This document shows positions 8,593-16,406 of a stretch of 42,076 nt of DNA, piece by piece. The notes beneath the pieces are model-generated. The model was not told where the DNA came from and made no database searches. It saw nothing but the letters and a program-made list of their open reading frames with translations. This stretch comes from CAYUMU01 sp964445985 (lineage in GTDB: Bacteria > Planctomycetota > Planctomycetia > Pirellulales > S012-138). How positions within the stretch are numbered: the stretch's first letter is position 1; the number at the start of each line of letters is the position of its first letter. The stretch is from NCBI GenBank assembly GCA_964445985.1, contig CAYUMU010000063.1, positions 1 to 42,076 on the forward strand, in the 5' to 3' direction. A program made the translations under genes and the position numbers.

Positions 8593-11500
8593 ATGAGACA
8601 TCGGTGTCTCCACGCTACTGTCGTTGCCGTTGCGTTGTTGGGAGGACAGGTCGTATCGGCAGACGAAACAACGCCGGCCGATGGCCAACGGCCGGCAGGC
8701 AAAACGGAGCCGGTCGAGTTTGCCCGCGACATTCAACCGATTTTCGCCAAGCACTGCATTTCTTGCCATGGCCCCGACATGCAAGAAGGCGGCCTGCGTC
8801 TGCACGGTAAGCAAGCCGCGATGCAGGGGGGCGACTCGGGCCTGGCAATCGAGCCCGGCCAGGCCACCAAGAGCCGGTTGATAGCCCTCGTGACGGGCGA
8901 AAACGAAGACAGCCTGACCATGCCGCCCGAAACACCGCTGGCCGCCGAGCAAATCGCGCTGCTCAAGCGGTGGATCGACGAAGGGGCGAACTGGCCGGCC
9001 AACGCCGCGGACGACGGCAGCATTCAAAGCGACCATTGGTCGTTCCAGCCGGTGATCAAGCCCATCCCGCCCGCCGTGCGGCAAACCCGCTGGGTGCGGA
9101 ATCCCGTGGATCAATTCGTGCTGGCAAAGCTGGAAGCCGCAGGCACTTCGCCCTCGCCCGAGGCGGATCGCGCCACGCTGATTCGTCGCGTCTATCTCGA
9201 TGTGCTGGGCGTGCTGCCTTCGCCGGCGGAAGTGAACCAATTCAAGAACGATAGCGCTCCCGGCGCTTACGAGCGATTGGTCGATCGGTTGCTGGCCTCG
9301 CCGGCTTACGGCGAGCGCTGGGCCCGGCACTGGCTCGACCTGGCCCGCTACGCCGATAGCGATGGCTACGAGAAAGACCTGGGCCGGCCGCATGCCTGGC
9401 GTTATCGCCACTGGGTGATCAACGCCTTGAACAACAACATGCCGTTCGACCGCTTCACCATTGAGCAGTTGGCGGGCGATTTGCTGCCGGGCGCCGGCGC
9501 CGAGAGCAAAGTAGCCACCGGCTTTCACCGCAACACGTTGACGAACCGGGAAGGGGGCGCCGATCGCGAGGAAGACCGGGTGAAGCAAACCATCGATCGC
9601 ACCAACACCACCGGCGCGGTTTGGCTGGGGCTGACGGTTGGCTGTGCCCAATGCCATACGCACAAGTACGATCCCCTCACGCAACGCGAGTACTACGGCC
9701 TGTACGCTTTCTTCAACAGCCTGCAAGAAGTCGATCTGCCCGCGCCGCGGACGAATGACGGCGAAGATGAGTATCGCCAAGCCAAGGAAACGTGGACTGG
9801 GCAGATCGCAATGCTAAAGAACCAGATTGACCAAGAGGCCAAGACCTTGGCGAGCCGGCGGCAACAATGGGAGGTGGCGACGGCCACTCAAGCGGGAAGC
9901 GGCTGGCAGGTGCTCACGCCGGTTGCGGCCGAGTCGGCAGCGGGGGCAACCCTGGAGATTCAGCCAGATGGGTCTATTCTGGCCACGGGTGACAACCCGG
10001 CCAGCGACCGCTACACGATGACATTTGCCACCCAGCTACAAGGCATTACCGGCCTGCGGTTGGAAGCCTTGGCCGATAAGCGCCTCCCCGCCAGTGGGCC
10101 GGGCCGGGTGGCGCACGGCAACTTTGTGCTTTCGGAAGTGAGGGCGACCATCCGCGATGCCGCAGGCGCCGCGGCCGAAGCCGTGGGACTTCAGAATGCC
10201 GCGGCCGATTTTGCCCAGGGCAAGAATGGGTCGCAGTGGCCGATCTCTGGAGCGATCGATGGCGACATCAAAACCGGTTGGGCCATCAGCCCCCAGATGG
10301 GCCAGGACCATGTGGCGGTGTTTGAAACGGCCAGCGACGTCGGTTTTGAAGGCGGCTCGCAATTGGTGCTGGTGCTGGATCAGCAATACGGCAGCCAACA
10401 CACGCTGGGCAAGTTTCGCGTGGCGGTGACCACCGCCGCGCGGCCCATTCGTTTGCAAGGCTTGCCCGACGAGGTGGCCATGGCCCTGCGAGTTGAGGCA
10501 GCCAAACGGAGCAAGGCCGACCAGAAAACACTGGCCGACTATTACCGCACCATCGATCCGAAATTAGCGGCGCTCAATAACCGCCTGGCCGCGCTAACCA
10601 GGCAAGAGCCCCAGCGGAAAGACAGTTCGATGGCTCAAACGCTGGCCGATCTATCGACTCCCCGAACCACGCGGGTACTGCTGCGGGGCGACTTCTTGCA
10701 GCCAGGCCCCGAGGTGCAAGCCCACACGCCGGCGGTACTTCCCGAATTGAAAAAGAAAGACGGCCAACCCACGCGACTCGACCTGGCCAACTGGATTGTG
10801 GACGGTGAAAACCCGCTGACCGCCCGGGTGACGGTGAATCGCATTTGGCAGCGATACTTTGGCCAAGGATTCGTGGAAAGCAGCCACGACTTTGGCACCC
10901 AGGGCGACCTGCCGACCCACCCCGAATTGTTGGACTGGCTGGCCAGCCAGTTTGTGCAGTCCGGCTGGGATCTCAAAGAGCTTCATCGCACCATCGTCAC
11001 CTCGGCCACCTACCGGCAAGAATCGAAGCTCCGCCCCGAGTTGCAAACCCGCGATCCGTACAACAAACTACTGGCCCGCCAGAATCGGCTCCGCGTGCAG
11101 GCCGAAATTGTGCGCGACCTGGCCCTGGCTGCCAGTGGACTGTTGGAGCCTCGCATTGGCGGCGAGAGCGTGCGTCCGCCGCAACCAGCCGACGTGGCGG
11201 CGCTTGGGTACGCCGGCAGCGTGAAGTGGAACCTCAGCCCCGGGGCCGACCGTTATCGCCGAGGGCTCTACACGTTCTTCCAGCGCACGGTGCCCTTCCC
11301 CATGTACATGGATTTCGACGCTCCCGATAGTAACGAAGTTTGCACGCGCCGCGAGCGAAGCAACACGCCGCTGGCCGCGCTCACCCTGCAAAACGATCCG
11401 GTGTTTGTGGAATGCACGCAGGCCCTGGGCCGGCGGATTGTGGCCGAAACGGCGAAAACAGGCGCGGCGGAGAGCGGCGTGGAAGCCCAGGTGGGTCGGG

Positions 11501-11724
11501 CGTTCATGCTGACGCTCGGAAGACAGCCAACCTCGCGGGAACGCCATGTGATCTTCCAACTCCAGCGCGACGTGGAAGCTTACCTGGCCGACAAGCCCGA
11601 GGAAGCCCAGGCCCTGGCCGGCCCGCTGCCCAAGCCAGAAAACGCCAGCGACGTGGAACTGGCCGCTTGGGCGGTGGTAGGCCGTACCTTGCTCAACCTG
11701 GATGAATTCATTACCCGCGAATAG
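8593..11724 (+). CDS. PSCyt1/PSCyt2/PSD1 (DUF1549-DUF1553) secreted cytochrome-like protein
   Basis: The 1043-residue protein has a signal peptide (MRHRCLHATVVAVALLGG, ending near VVSA), which is why I prefer the ATG at 8593 to in-frame starts upstream. Domain order is planctomycete cytochrome C (heme-type motif CISCH at 55-59), then the DUF1549/PSCyt2 region with a second CAQCH at 351-355. Next comes an inserted beta-rich segment of roughly 160 residues (about 480-640, jelly-roll-like and starting near GLRLEAL). The C-terminal DUF1553/PSD1 domain follows (VNRIWQRYFGQG; LDWLASQF). Proteins of this family are exported and almost always paired with a DUF1501 protein, as here (48 bases downstream). 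They are abundant in Planctomycetota and have been linked to polysaccharide or sulfated-glycan use, but no biochemical activity is established. Covalent heme binding is inferred from the CxxCH motifs. Confidence 0.93.
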   Translation: MRHRCLHATVVAVALLGGQVVSADETTPADGQRPAGKTEPVEFARDIQPIFAKHCISCHGPDMQEGGLRLHGKQAAMQGGDSGLAIEPGQATKSRLIALVTGENEDSLTMPPETPLAAEQIALLKRWIDEGANWPANAADDGSIQSDHWSFQPVIKPIPPAVRQTRWVRNPVDQFVLAKLEAAGTSPSPEADRATLIRRVYLDVLGVLPSPAEVNQFKNDSAPGAYERLVDRLLASPAYGERWARHWLDLARYADSDGYEKDLGRPHAWRYRHWVINALNNNMPFDRFTIEQLAGDLLPGAGAESKVATGFHRNTLTNREGGADREEDRVKQTIDRTNTTGAVWLGLTVGCAQCHTHKYDPLTQREYYGLYAFFNSLQEVDLPAPRTNDGEDEYRQAKETWTGQIAMLKNQIDQEAKTLASRRQQWEVATATQAGSGWQVLTPVAAESAAGATLEIQPDGSILATGDNPASDRYTMTFATQLQGITGLRLEALADKRLPASGPGRVAHGNFVLSEVRATIRDAAGAAAEAVGLQNAAADFAQGKNGSQWPISGAIDGDIKTGWAISPQMGQDHVAVFETASDVGFEGGSQLVLVLDQQYGSQHTLGKFRVAVTTAARPIRLQGLPDEVAMALRVEAAKRSKADQKTLADYYRTIDPKLAALNNRLAALTRQEPQRKDSSMAQTLADLSTPRTTRVLLRGDFLQPGPEVQAHTPAVLPELKKKDGQPTRLDLANWIVDGENPLTARVTVNRIWQRYFGQGFVESSHDFGTQGDLPTHPELLDWLASQFVQSGWDLKELHRTIVTSATYRQESKLRPELQTRDPYNKLLARQNRLRVQAEIVRDLALAASGLLEPRIGGESVRPPQPADVAALGYAGSVKWNLSPGADRYRRGLYTFFQRTVPFPMYMDFDAPDSNEVCTRRERSNTPLAALTLQNDPVFVECTQALGRRIVAETAKTGAAESGVEAQVGRAFMLTLGRQPTSRERHVIFQLQRDVEAYLADKPEEAQALAGPLPKPENASDVELAAWAVVGRTLLNLDEFITRE

Positions 11725-11772
11725 CGCCGCTTGCCTCGCGTGGGAATATCGAATCAATTGGAGAAGCCGAAC

Positions 11773-13278
11773 ATGGATCCTCGCCAAGAACATCTGCTGA
11801 ATACGCGGCGGCATTTTCTCACCACCACGGCTAGCGGATTGGGTGGGCTGGCGCTGGGCTCGATGCTGGCCCGCGATGGCGTGGGCGCCGAGGCGACCGG
11901 ACAGCCAGCGGCGACCATCGATCCGGCCGACTTCAATCCGCTGTCGCCCAAGCAGCCGCACTTTGCCCCCAAGGCCAAGGCCTGCATCTTTCTGTTTCAG
12001 GCCGGGGCGCCGAGCCAGATCGATATGTTCGATCCCAAGCCCAAGTTGAACGAGCTGCATGGCGAGCCGCTGCCTGAGTCGATGACCAAGAACGTGCGGT
12101 TCGCGTTCATTAAAAAAGAGACGGCCCTCATCATGGGCTCGCCGCGGAAGTTCACTCGTTATGGCGAATGCGGGATGGAGATCTCGGACTTTTTGCCGCA
12201 CATCGGCACATGTGCCGACGATATTGCCCTGATCCGCGGCATGCACACCGACGCCTTCAACCATCACCCGGGGCAGTTGATGCTGCAAACAGGCGTGTCG
12301 CGTTTCGGGCGGCCCACCCTGGGTAGTTGGCTGACCTATGGGCTGGGAAGCGAGTCCGACAATTTGCCAGGCTATGTGGTCCTTACGGCGGGCCGCGGCT
12401 CATCGGGCGGGGCTTCTAACTGGTCGAGCGGGTTCCTGCCCAGCACCTATCAGGGGGTGTTGTTCCGCAACCAGGGCGATCCGCTGTTGAACTTGGAAAA
12501 CCCCGCCGGGCTGTCGCGCGAGCTGCAACGAAAAAGCTTGGATGCCCTGGCGGCGCTCAACCAAACGCGGTTCGAGCACCTGGGCGATCCAGAAATTGCC
12601 AGTCGAATTGCCGCCTATGAGTTGGCTTTCCGCATGCAGTCGGCGGCGCCCGAGTTGATCGATCTTTCGCAAGAAACCCAGGGCACGCTCGATGCCTATG
12701 GCGTGGAGCGGCCCGAGCCGGGCTTCTCGGGTCGCGGATCGTCCAATCAGCCCTACGCCCGCTATGCCAAGAATTGCTTGCTGGCCCGCCGGCTGGTGGA
12801 GCGGGGTGTCCGATTCGTGAACTGCATTCACGCTTCGTGGGATCATCACAGCAAGCTCAATGAAGAATTGGGGTACAACTGCGGCATGGCCGATCAACCG
12901 GTGGCAGCGCTGCTGAAAGACCTGAAGCAGCGAGGGCTATTGGATTCGACGCTGGTGGTGTGGGCCGGCGAGTTCGGACGGACGCCGCTAGGCGAAAACC
13001 GCGGTGGCAAGCGCGAAATCGGGTCGGGCCGCGACCACCATCCCTTCGCCTTCAGCCTCTGGATGGCGGGAGGCGGCATCCGGGGCGGCCAGGTGCATGG
13101 CCAGACCGACGAAATTGGTTGGCACCCCATTGAAAACCCCGTGCATATGAATGATTTCCACGCCACCATCATGCACCTGTTTGGATTCGATCATCTCAAG
13201 TTCACGTACCCCTTCTCGGGTCTCAAAGTACGTTTGACCGATCAGGCAGGCAAAGTGGTGCAGCCATTGTTAGCGTAG
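11773..13278 (+). CDS. DUF1501 protein (alkaline phosphatase/sulfatase-like fold), Tat-type signal
   Basis: The 501-residue product belongs to DUF1501, a family related to the sulfatase/phosphatase superfamily. I chose the ATG at 11773 because GGAGAA lies 7 bases upstream and because the protein then starts with a Tat-like signal (TRRHFLTTTASGLGG). Family signatures visible are ACIFLFQAGAPSQIDMFDPK near residues 60-85, LIRGMHTDAFNHHPGQ, FVNCIHASWDHHS and VVWAGEFGRTP, then GRDHHP near the end. The His and Asp residues in these blocks probably form a metal site. It directly follows the PSCyt/PSD1 gene and a strong terminator follows it, so the two form an operon. The substrate is unknown. Confidence 0.92.
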   Translation: MDPRQEHLLNTRRHFLTTTASGLGGLALGSMLARDGVGAEATGQPAATIDPADFNPLSPKQPHFAPKAKACIFLFQAGAPSQIDMFDPKPKLNELHGEPLPESMTKNVRFAFIKKETALIMGSPRKFTRYGECGMEISDFLPHIGTCADDIALIRGMHTDAFNHHPGQLMLQTGVSRFGRPTLGSWLTYGLGSESDNLPGYVVLTAGRGSSGGASNWSSGFLPSTYQGVLFRNQGDPLLNLENPAGLSRELQRKSLDALAALNQTRFEHLGDPEIASRIAAYELAFRMQSAAPELIDLSQETQGTLDAYGVERPEPGFSGRGSSNQPYARYAKNCLLARRLVERGVRFVNCIHASWDHHSKLNEELGYNCGMADQPVAALLKDLKQRGLLDSTLVVWAGEFGRTPLGENRGGKREIGSGRDHHPFAFSLWMAGGGIRGGQVHGQTDEIGWHPIENPVHMNDFHATIMHLFGFDHLKFTYPFSGLKVRLTDQAGKVVQPLLA

Positions 13279-13337
13279 AGCGGCTATGGGGCCACAATCA
13301 TTTACATCCCGGATTGGCATTGACACTTAGAATGTCA

Positions 13338-13376
13338 CGAGCCTGAATCACCCCTGCCAGGATTCAGGCTCGTTTT
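13338..13376 (+). terminator. Strong intrinsic terminator of the PSCyt-DUF1501 operon
   Basis: CGAGCCTGAATC pairs with GATTCAGGCTCG (12-bp stem, 11-base loop), followed by TTTT. It lies 60 bases after the DUF1501 stop and 31 bases beyond the 3' end of the convergent small gene at 13407. The stem can form in both directions, but only the plus side has a T-run. Confidence 0.8.
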
Positions 13377-13406
13377 CCCATGCGATTTCCGGAAGTCGTC
13401 GTTCCC

Positions 13407-13673
13407 CTATCGATAGTAGTATCGATAGCCAGGTTGATAGAAGGGTTGGTATGGGCGGTAATACGGACGATAGTAGGGGCGGTAATAGCCCCCGTAGTAG
13501 CGGTTGCCATAGTATGGCGCGCGATAACCGCCGTAGTAGCGGTTGCCATAATAGGGCGTGCGATAACCGCCGCCAATTCCGATGCCCAATCCAAAGCGTT
13601 GCGCTTCGGCCGTATCGGCTGAAGCAAAAACCAAACCAAGGGAAGCGACCGCGGCCAGAAGGATGGCTTTCAT
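13407..13673 (-). CDS. Small secreted Tyr/Gly/Arg/Pro-rich repeat protein, 88 aa
   Basis: The protein starts with a clean signal peptide (MKAILLAAVASLGLVFASAD, cleavage near AEA), and GAGGAG sits 9 bases upstream of the ATG at 13673, which fixes the start. The mature part is about 50 residues of Tyr-rich repeats: two copies of a 13-residue unit with the core PYYGNRYYGG, then YRPYYRPYYRP and YQPGYRYYYR. There is no Cys and no enzyme motif. Such Tyr/Gly-rich short exported proteins are common in planctomycetes and could be cell-wall or adhesive components, which is inference from composition only. Confidence 0.75.
   Translation of the reverse strand: MKAILLAAVASLGLVFASADTAEAQRFGLGIGIGGGYRTPYYGNRYYGGYRAPYYGNRYYGGYYRPYYRPYYRPYQPFYQPGYRYYYR
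13492..13569 (-). repeat. Two tandem 39-bp units inside the Tyr-rich gene
   Basis: Two adjacent 39-bp units (13492-13530 and 13531-13569) differ at only a few positions and each encodes 13 residues, so the reading frame is kept. This is an in-frame coding tandem duplication. Confidence 0.85.
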
Positions 13674-14123
13674 TTCCAAGACTCCTCTGTATAGCTCGAT
13701 GCCCCCAATCAAAGCAATGTCAGCAAGTGGATTGCAAGGGGCGTGCCTAAGAAGTCAGAAAGGTCGCCGCGATCGTAAGCGCCCCTGCGCCGGGCGAGTT
13801 TAGCTTGTATACTCTTAATTGAGGCGAGAAGACAATTTAGGGCGTGAGATCGGCGTCATGCGTCGGGCAATAATTTCAGGCATGGAACATGAGCCGACCG
13901 TTTCCTTCCCCCTGGCGGGGTGTGTCGCTATTGACTCCACTTGAGCCCGTTGTGATAGCGCGGGCAGCAGAATGAAACGATTTGCAGCCCCCCAATTGTT
14001 GAGCCAAGTAGTGGTGCTGGCAGCACTGGGAGATTAGTCTGAGCCGAAACGCATGCCCCGGCTTACTCGGGTCTGCCGGCCAATGAGCTTGTTTAAGTCG
14101 AGCGGTATTTTTCCTGTTTTCGC
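13674..14123. other. Divergent intergenic region, 450 bp
   Basis: This lies between the minus-strand Tyr-rich protein and the plus-strand antiporter. Apart from a candidate minus-strand promoter near 13806-13835 I see no gene, tRNA or clear repeat. The T-rich tract just before 14124 contains no clear ribosome binding site. Confidence 0.5.
13806..13835 (-). promoter_or_regulatory. Candidate sigma-70-type promoter for the Tyr-rich protein
   Basis: Read on the minus strand, TTGTCT (13830-13835) and TATACA (13806-13811) are 18 bases apart. This predicts a leader of about 125 bases before the ATG at 13673. Found by pattern only. Confidence 0.35.
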
Positions 14124-15875
14124 ATGCAACTCCATCAGCACGACATTACCATTCTGTTCCTGTCGCTAGGAATTCTCCTGGCTACGGCCCGGTTGTTGGG
14201 TGAGATCGCGCAGCGGTTGGGGCAGCCCGCGGTGGTGGGAGAAATTCTGGCCGGAATTCTGCTTGGCCCCACCGTGCTGGGGCGAATTTCTCCACAGGTT
14301 TCTCTCACGCTCTTTCCACCCTCGGGCAATGTGGCGCTCATGCTGAATGGCATGACCACGATCGCGATTGCCTTATTTCTGCTGGTCGCCGGCATGGAGG
14401 TGGAGCTCTCCACCATGTGGAAGCGAGGCAAGGCGGCCTTGAGCGTGGCACTGGGCGGGTTCTTGATTCCCTTTGCCCTGGGGCTGGCAACGGCCGGCGC
14501 GGCGCCTTACACCTTGGGATGCGAGCTCGACGCGAACCCGCGGATCTTTGCCCTGTTCTTTGCCACGGCCATTTCCATTTCGGCGCTGCCGGTCATTGCC
14601 CGCACGCTGATGGATTTGAATTTGTATCGCAGCGAGCTCGGCATGACCGTGATTGCCGCCGCCGTGTTTAACGACCTGGCGGGCTGGATTGTGTTCGCGG
14701 TGATCTTGGGTTTGATTTCGACGGGCAATGTCGGCGGGTTCAGCGTGGGGTGGACGATTTGCCTGACCCTGGCCTTCGCGGCATTCATGTTGACCGCGGG
14801 GCGGTGGCTGCTGCACCGGGTGCTGCCGTGGCTTCAGGCCTATACCACCTGGCCCGGTGGCGTGCTTAGTTTTGCCATTTCGCTGGCGCTGTTGGCCGCG
14901 GCGCTGACCGAGTGGATTGGCATTCACGCCATTTTTGGCTCGTTCCTAATGGGAGTGGCGATTGGCGATTCGTCGCACCTGCGCGAGCAAACGCGGAAGA
15001 CCATTCTCGATTTCGTGTCGTTCATCTTCGCTCCGCTGTTTTTTGCCAGCGTGGGCTTGCGGGTGGATTTCGCCGACAAATTCTATCCCTCGGTGGTCAT
15101 CACGGTGCTGCTGATTGCCTGCCTGGGCAAGATTGTGGGCTGCGGACTCACGGCGCGGTTGGCCAAGATGGACTGGCCGACTTCGTGGGCGGTGGGCTAT
15201 GCGATGAACGCCCGCGGGGCGATGGAAATCATTCTGGGCCTGCTGGCCTTGCAAAATGGTTTGATCCGCCAGCGAATGTTCGTGGCGTTGGTCATCATGG
15301 CCATTGTGACCTCGATGATGAGCGGTCCCGCGATCCAGTATTTCCTGCGGCGGCACCGGGCGCTGCGATTCACGGCCTACTTATCGCCCCGCTATTTTCG
15401 CCCTCGGTTGTCGGCCGCCACTTGGATGGAGGCCGTTGAAGAACTGGTGCAGCCCGTGGCCGCGGAATTGCGGCTGGAGCCTGCCATGCTTGCCCAAGCG
15501 GTGATCGAGCGCGAGCTAACGGGATCGACCGGCCTGGGGAATGCGCTGGCACTCCCCCATGCGCGGTTGCCAAACATCAAGCGCCCGGTGGTCGCGGTGG
15601 GGATCTCGCCGCTGGGCATCGACTTCAACGCGGCCGATGGCCAGGATGCTCACTTAATTTGCCTGGCATTGTTGCCGGAGAGATCGACGGCGGACAGCCT
15701 GGCCATTTTGGCGGATATTGCCCGCACGTTCCAAGATGAACGCACGCATGAAGACGCCATGCGATCCCACACATATACCGAGTTTCTGGCGGTGGTGCGA
15801 TCGAGCGGCGCCGATTGCCCGCCCGACCCAGCCCACAGAACGTCTCCCGCGGAGGCAAGCTCCATGCGGGGCTAA
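14124..15875 (+). CDS. CPA2-family cation/proton antiporter fused to a PTS EIIA-like domain
   Basis: The first 410 or so residues form a KefB/GerN-type Na+/K+:H+ antiporter with about 12 membrane helices. Typical landmarks are RLGQPAVVGEILAGILLGP near residues 30-50, VAGMEVEL near 90, SALPVIARTLMDLNL, FNDLAGWIVFAV and AMNARGAMEIILGL. The remaining part (about 430-560) matches a PTS EIIA type-2 (fructose/mannitol-like) domain. His479 in ALALPHAR sits where the phosphorylated His of EIIA is found. The total length of 583 is right for this fusion, known in several bacterial groups. Phosphorylation or ligand state of the EIIA domain may gate ion exchange, which is inference. A small single-helix protein gene follows 267 bases later. 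Confidence 0.92.
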   Translation: MQLHQHDITILFLSLGILLATARLLGEIAQRLGQPAVVGEILAGILLGPTVLGRISPQVSLTLFPPSGNVALMLNGMTTIAIALFLLVAGMEVELSTMWKRGKAALSVALGGFLIPFALGLATAGAAPYTLGCELDANPRIFALFFATAISISALPVIARTLMDLNLYRSELGMTVIAAAVFNDLAGWIVFAVILGLISTGNVGGFSVGWTICLTLAFAAFMLTAGRWLLHRVLPWLQAYTTWPGGVLSFAISLALLAAALTEWIGIHAIFGSFLMGVAIGDSSHLREQTRKTILDFVSFIFAPLFFASVGLRVDFADKFYPSVVITVLLIACLGKIVGCGLTARLAKMDWPTSWAVGYAMNARGAMEIILGLLALQNGLIRQRMFVALVIMAIVTSMMSGPAIQYFLRRHRALRFTAYLSPRYFRPRLSAATWMEAVEELVQPVAAELRLEPAMLAQAVIERELTGSTGLGNALALPHARLPNIKRPVVAVGISPLGIDFNAADGQDAHLICLALLPERSTADSLAILADIARTFQDERTHEDAMRSHTYTEFLAVVRSSGADCPPDPAHRTSPAEASSMRG

Positions 15876-16142
15876 GGGGTGGCAGGCAATACGAACGCTT
15901 TTCGCCCAGATACGGAGCAGTATCCACCGCCCCTTCGGAATTATTGACCTAGAGTTAAGATGGCTCTGGTGAATGGGAACGTCTCCGCCTCTCTGGTTCG
16001 AAGGCACGATTGCCGAGTTCTCGTTGGCACGGTCCAGGGGCAATTCGGTTATCTACGAGCGCGGAGATGAAAGGGTTCCCGCGGGACGAGGGGGCGCGCT
16101 ATCGAGTTTGTCGTTGATGTTCTTTCATCCTTAGTGAACCTC

Positions 16143-16346
16143 ATGCCACACGAACATATCCCTTCGCAGGCGACGGCCCCGGATCACGAGCGCATTCACA
16201 AAAGCCAAATGCCCACGGCGCGGTTCTGGCTGCTGGTGGCTGGCTTTCTGGCCATCACCTTGTTGGCTGCCTGGACGTGGAGCCATGCCGCGGACATCGC
16301 CAGGGCCAACGCCGAAGCCAATTCAAATGTGCTGGTGGGGCGCTAG
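16143..16346 (+). CDS. Small single-pass membrane protein, 67 aa
   Basis: The product has a hydrophilic His-rich N-terminus (MPHEHIPSQATAPDHERIHK), one membrane helix (FWLLVAGFLAITLLAAWTW, about 28-46) and a short Ala-rich tail. A GTG three codons upstream (16134) is an alternative start; neither has a good Shine-Dalgarno. It follows the antiporter-EIIA gene on the same strand and could be a small accessory subunit, but nothing proves this. No family recognised. Confidence 0.5.
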   Translation: MPHEHIPSQATAPDHERIHKSQMPTARFWLLVAGFLAITLLAAWTWSHAADIARANAEANSNVLVGR

Positions 16347-16406
16347 GCGACGAGGGACCTTGGTTGGGCGCCGCCGGTGGCGACTGCCGAGGGAATGTTC
16401 TCACGC

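Noticed and set aside
13492..13569. Regular direct repeats that might suggest a small CRISPR array
   Set aside because: The two 39-bp units are adjacent without spacers and keep the frame of a secreted Tyr-rich protein.
15973..16134. 53-residue open frame between the antiporter and the small membrane protein
   Set aside because: It has an ATG and an in-frame stop but no ribosome binding site, signal or recognisable sequence, and it ends on the possible GTG start of the next gene; more likely leader DNA.
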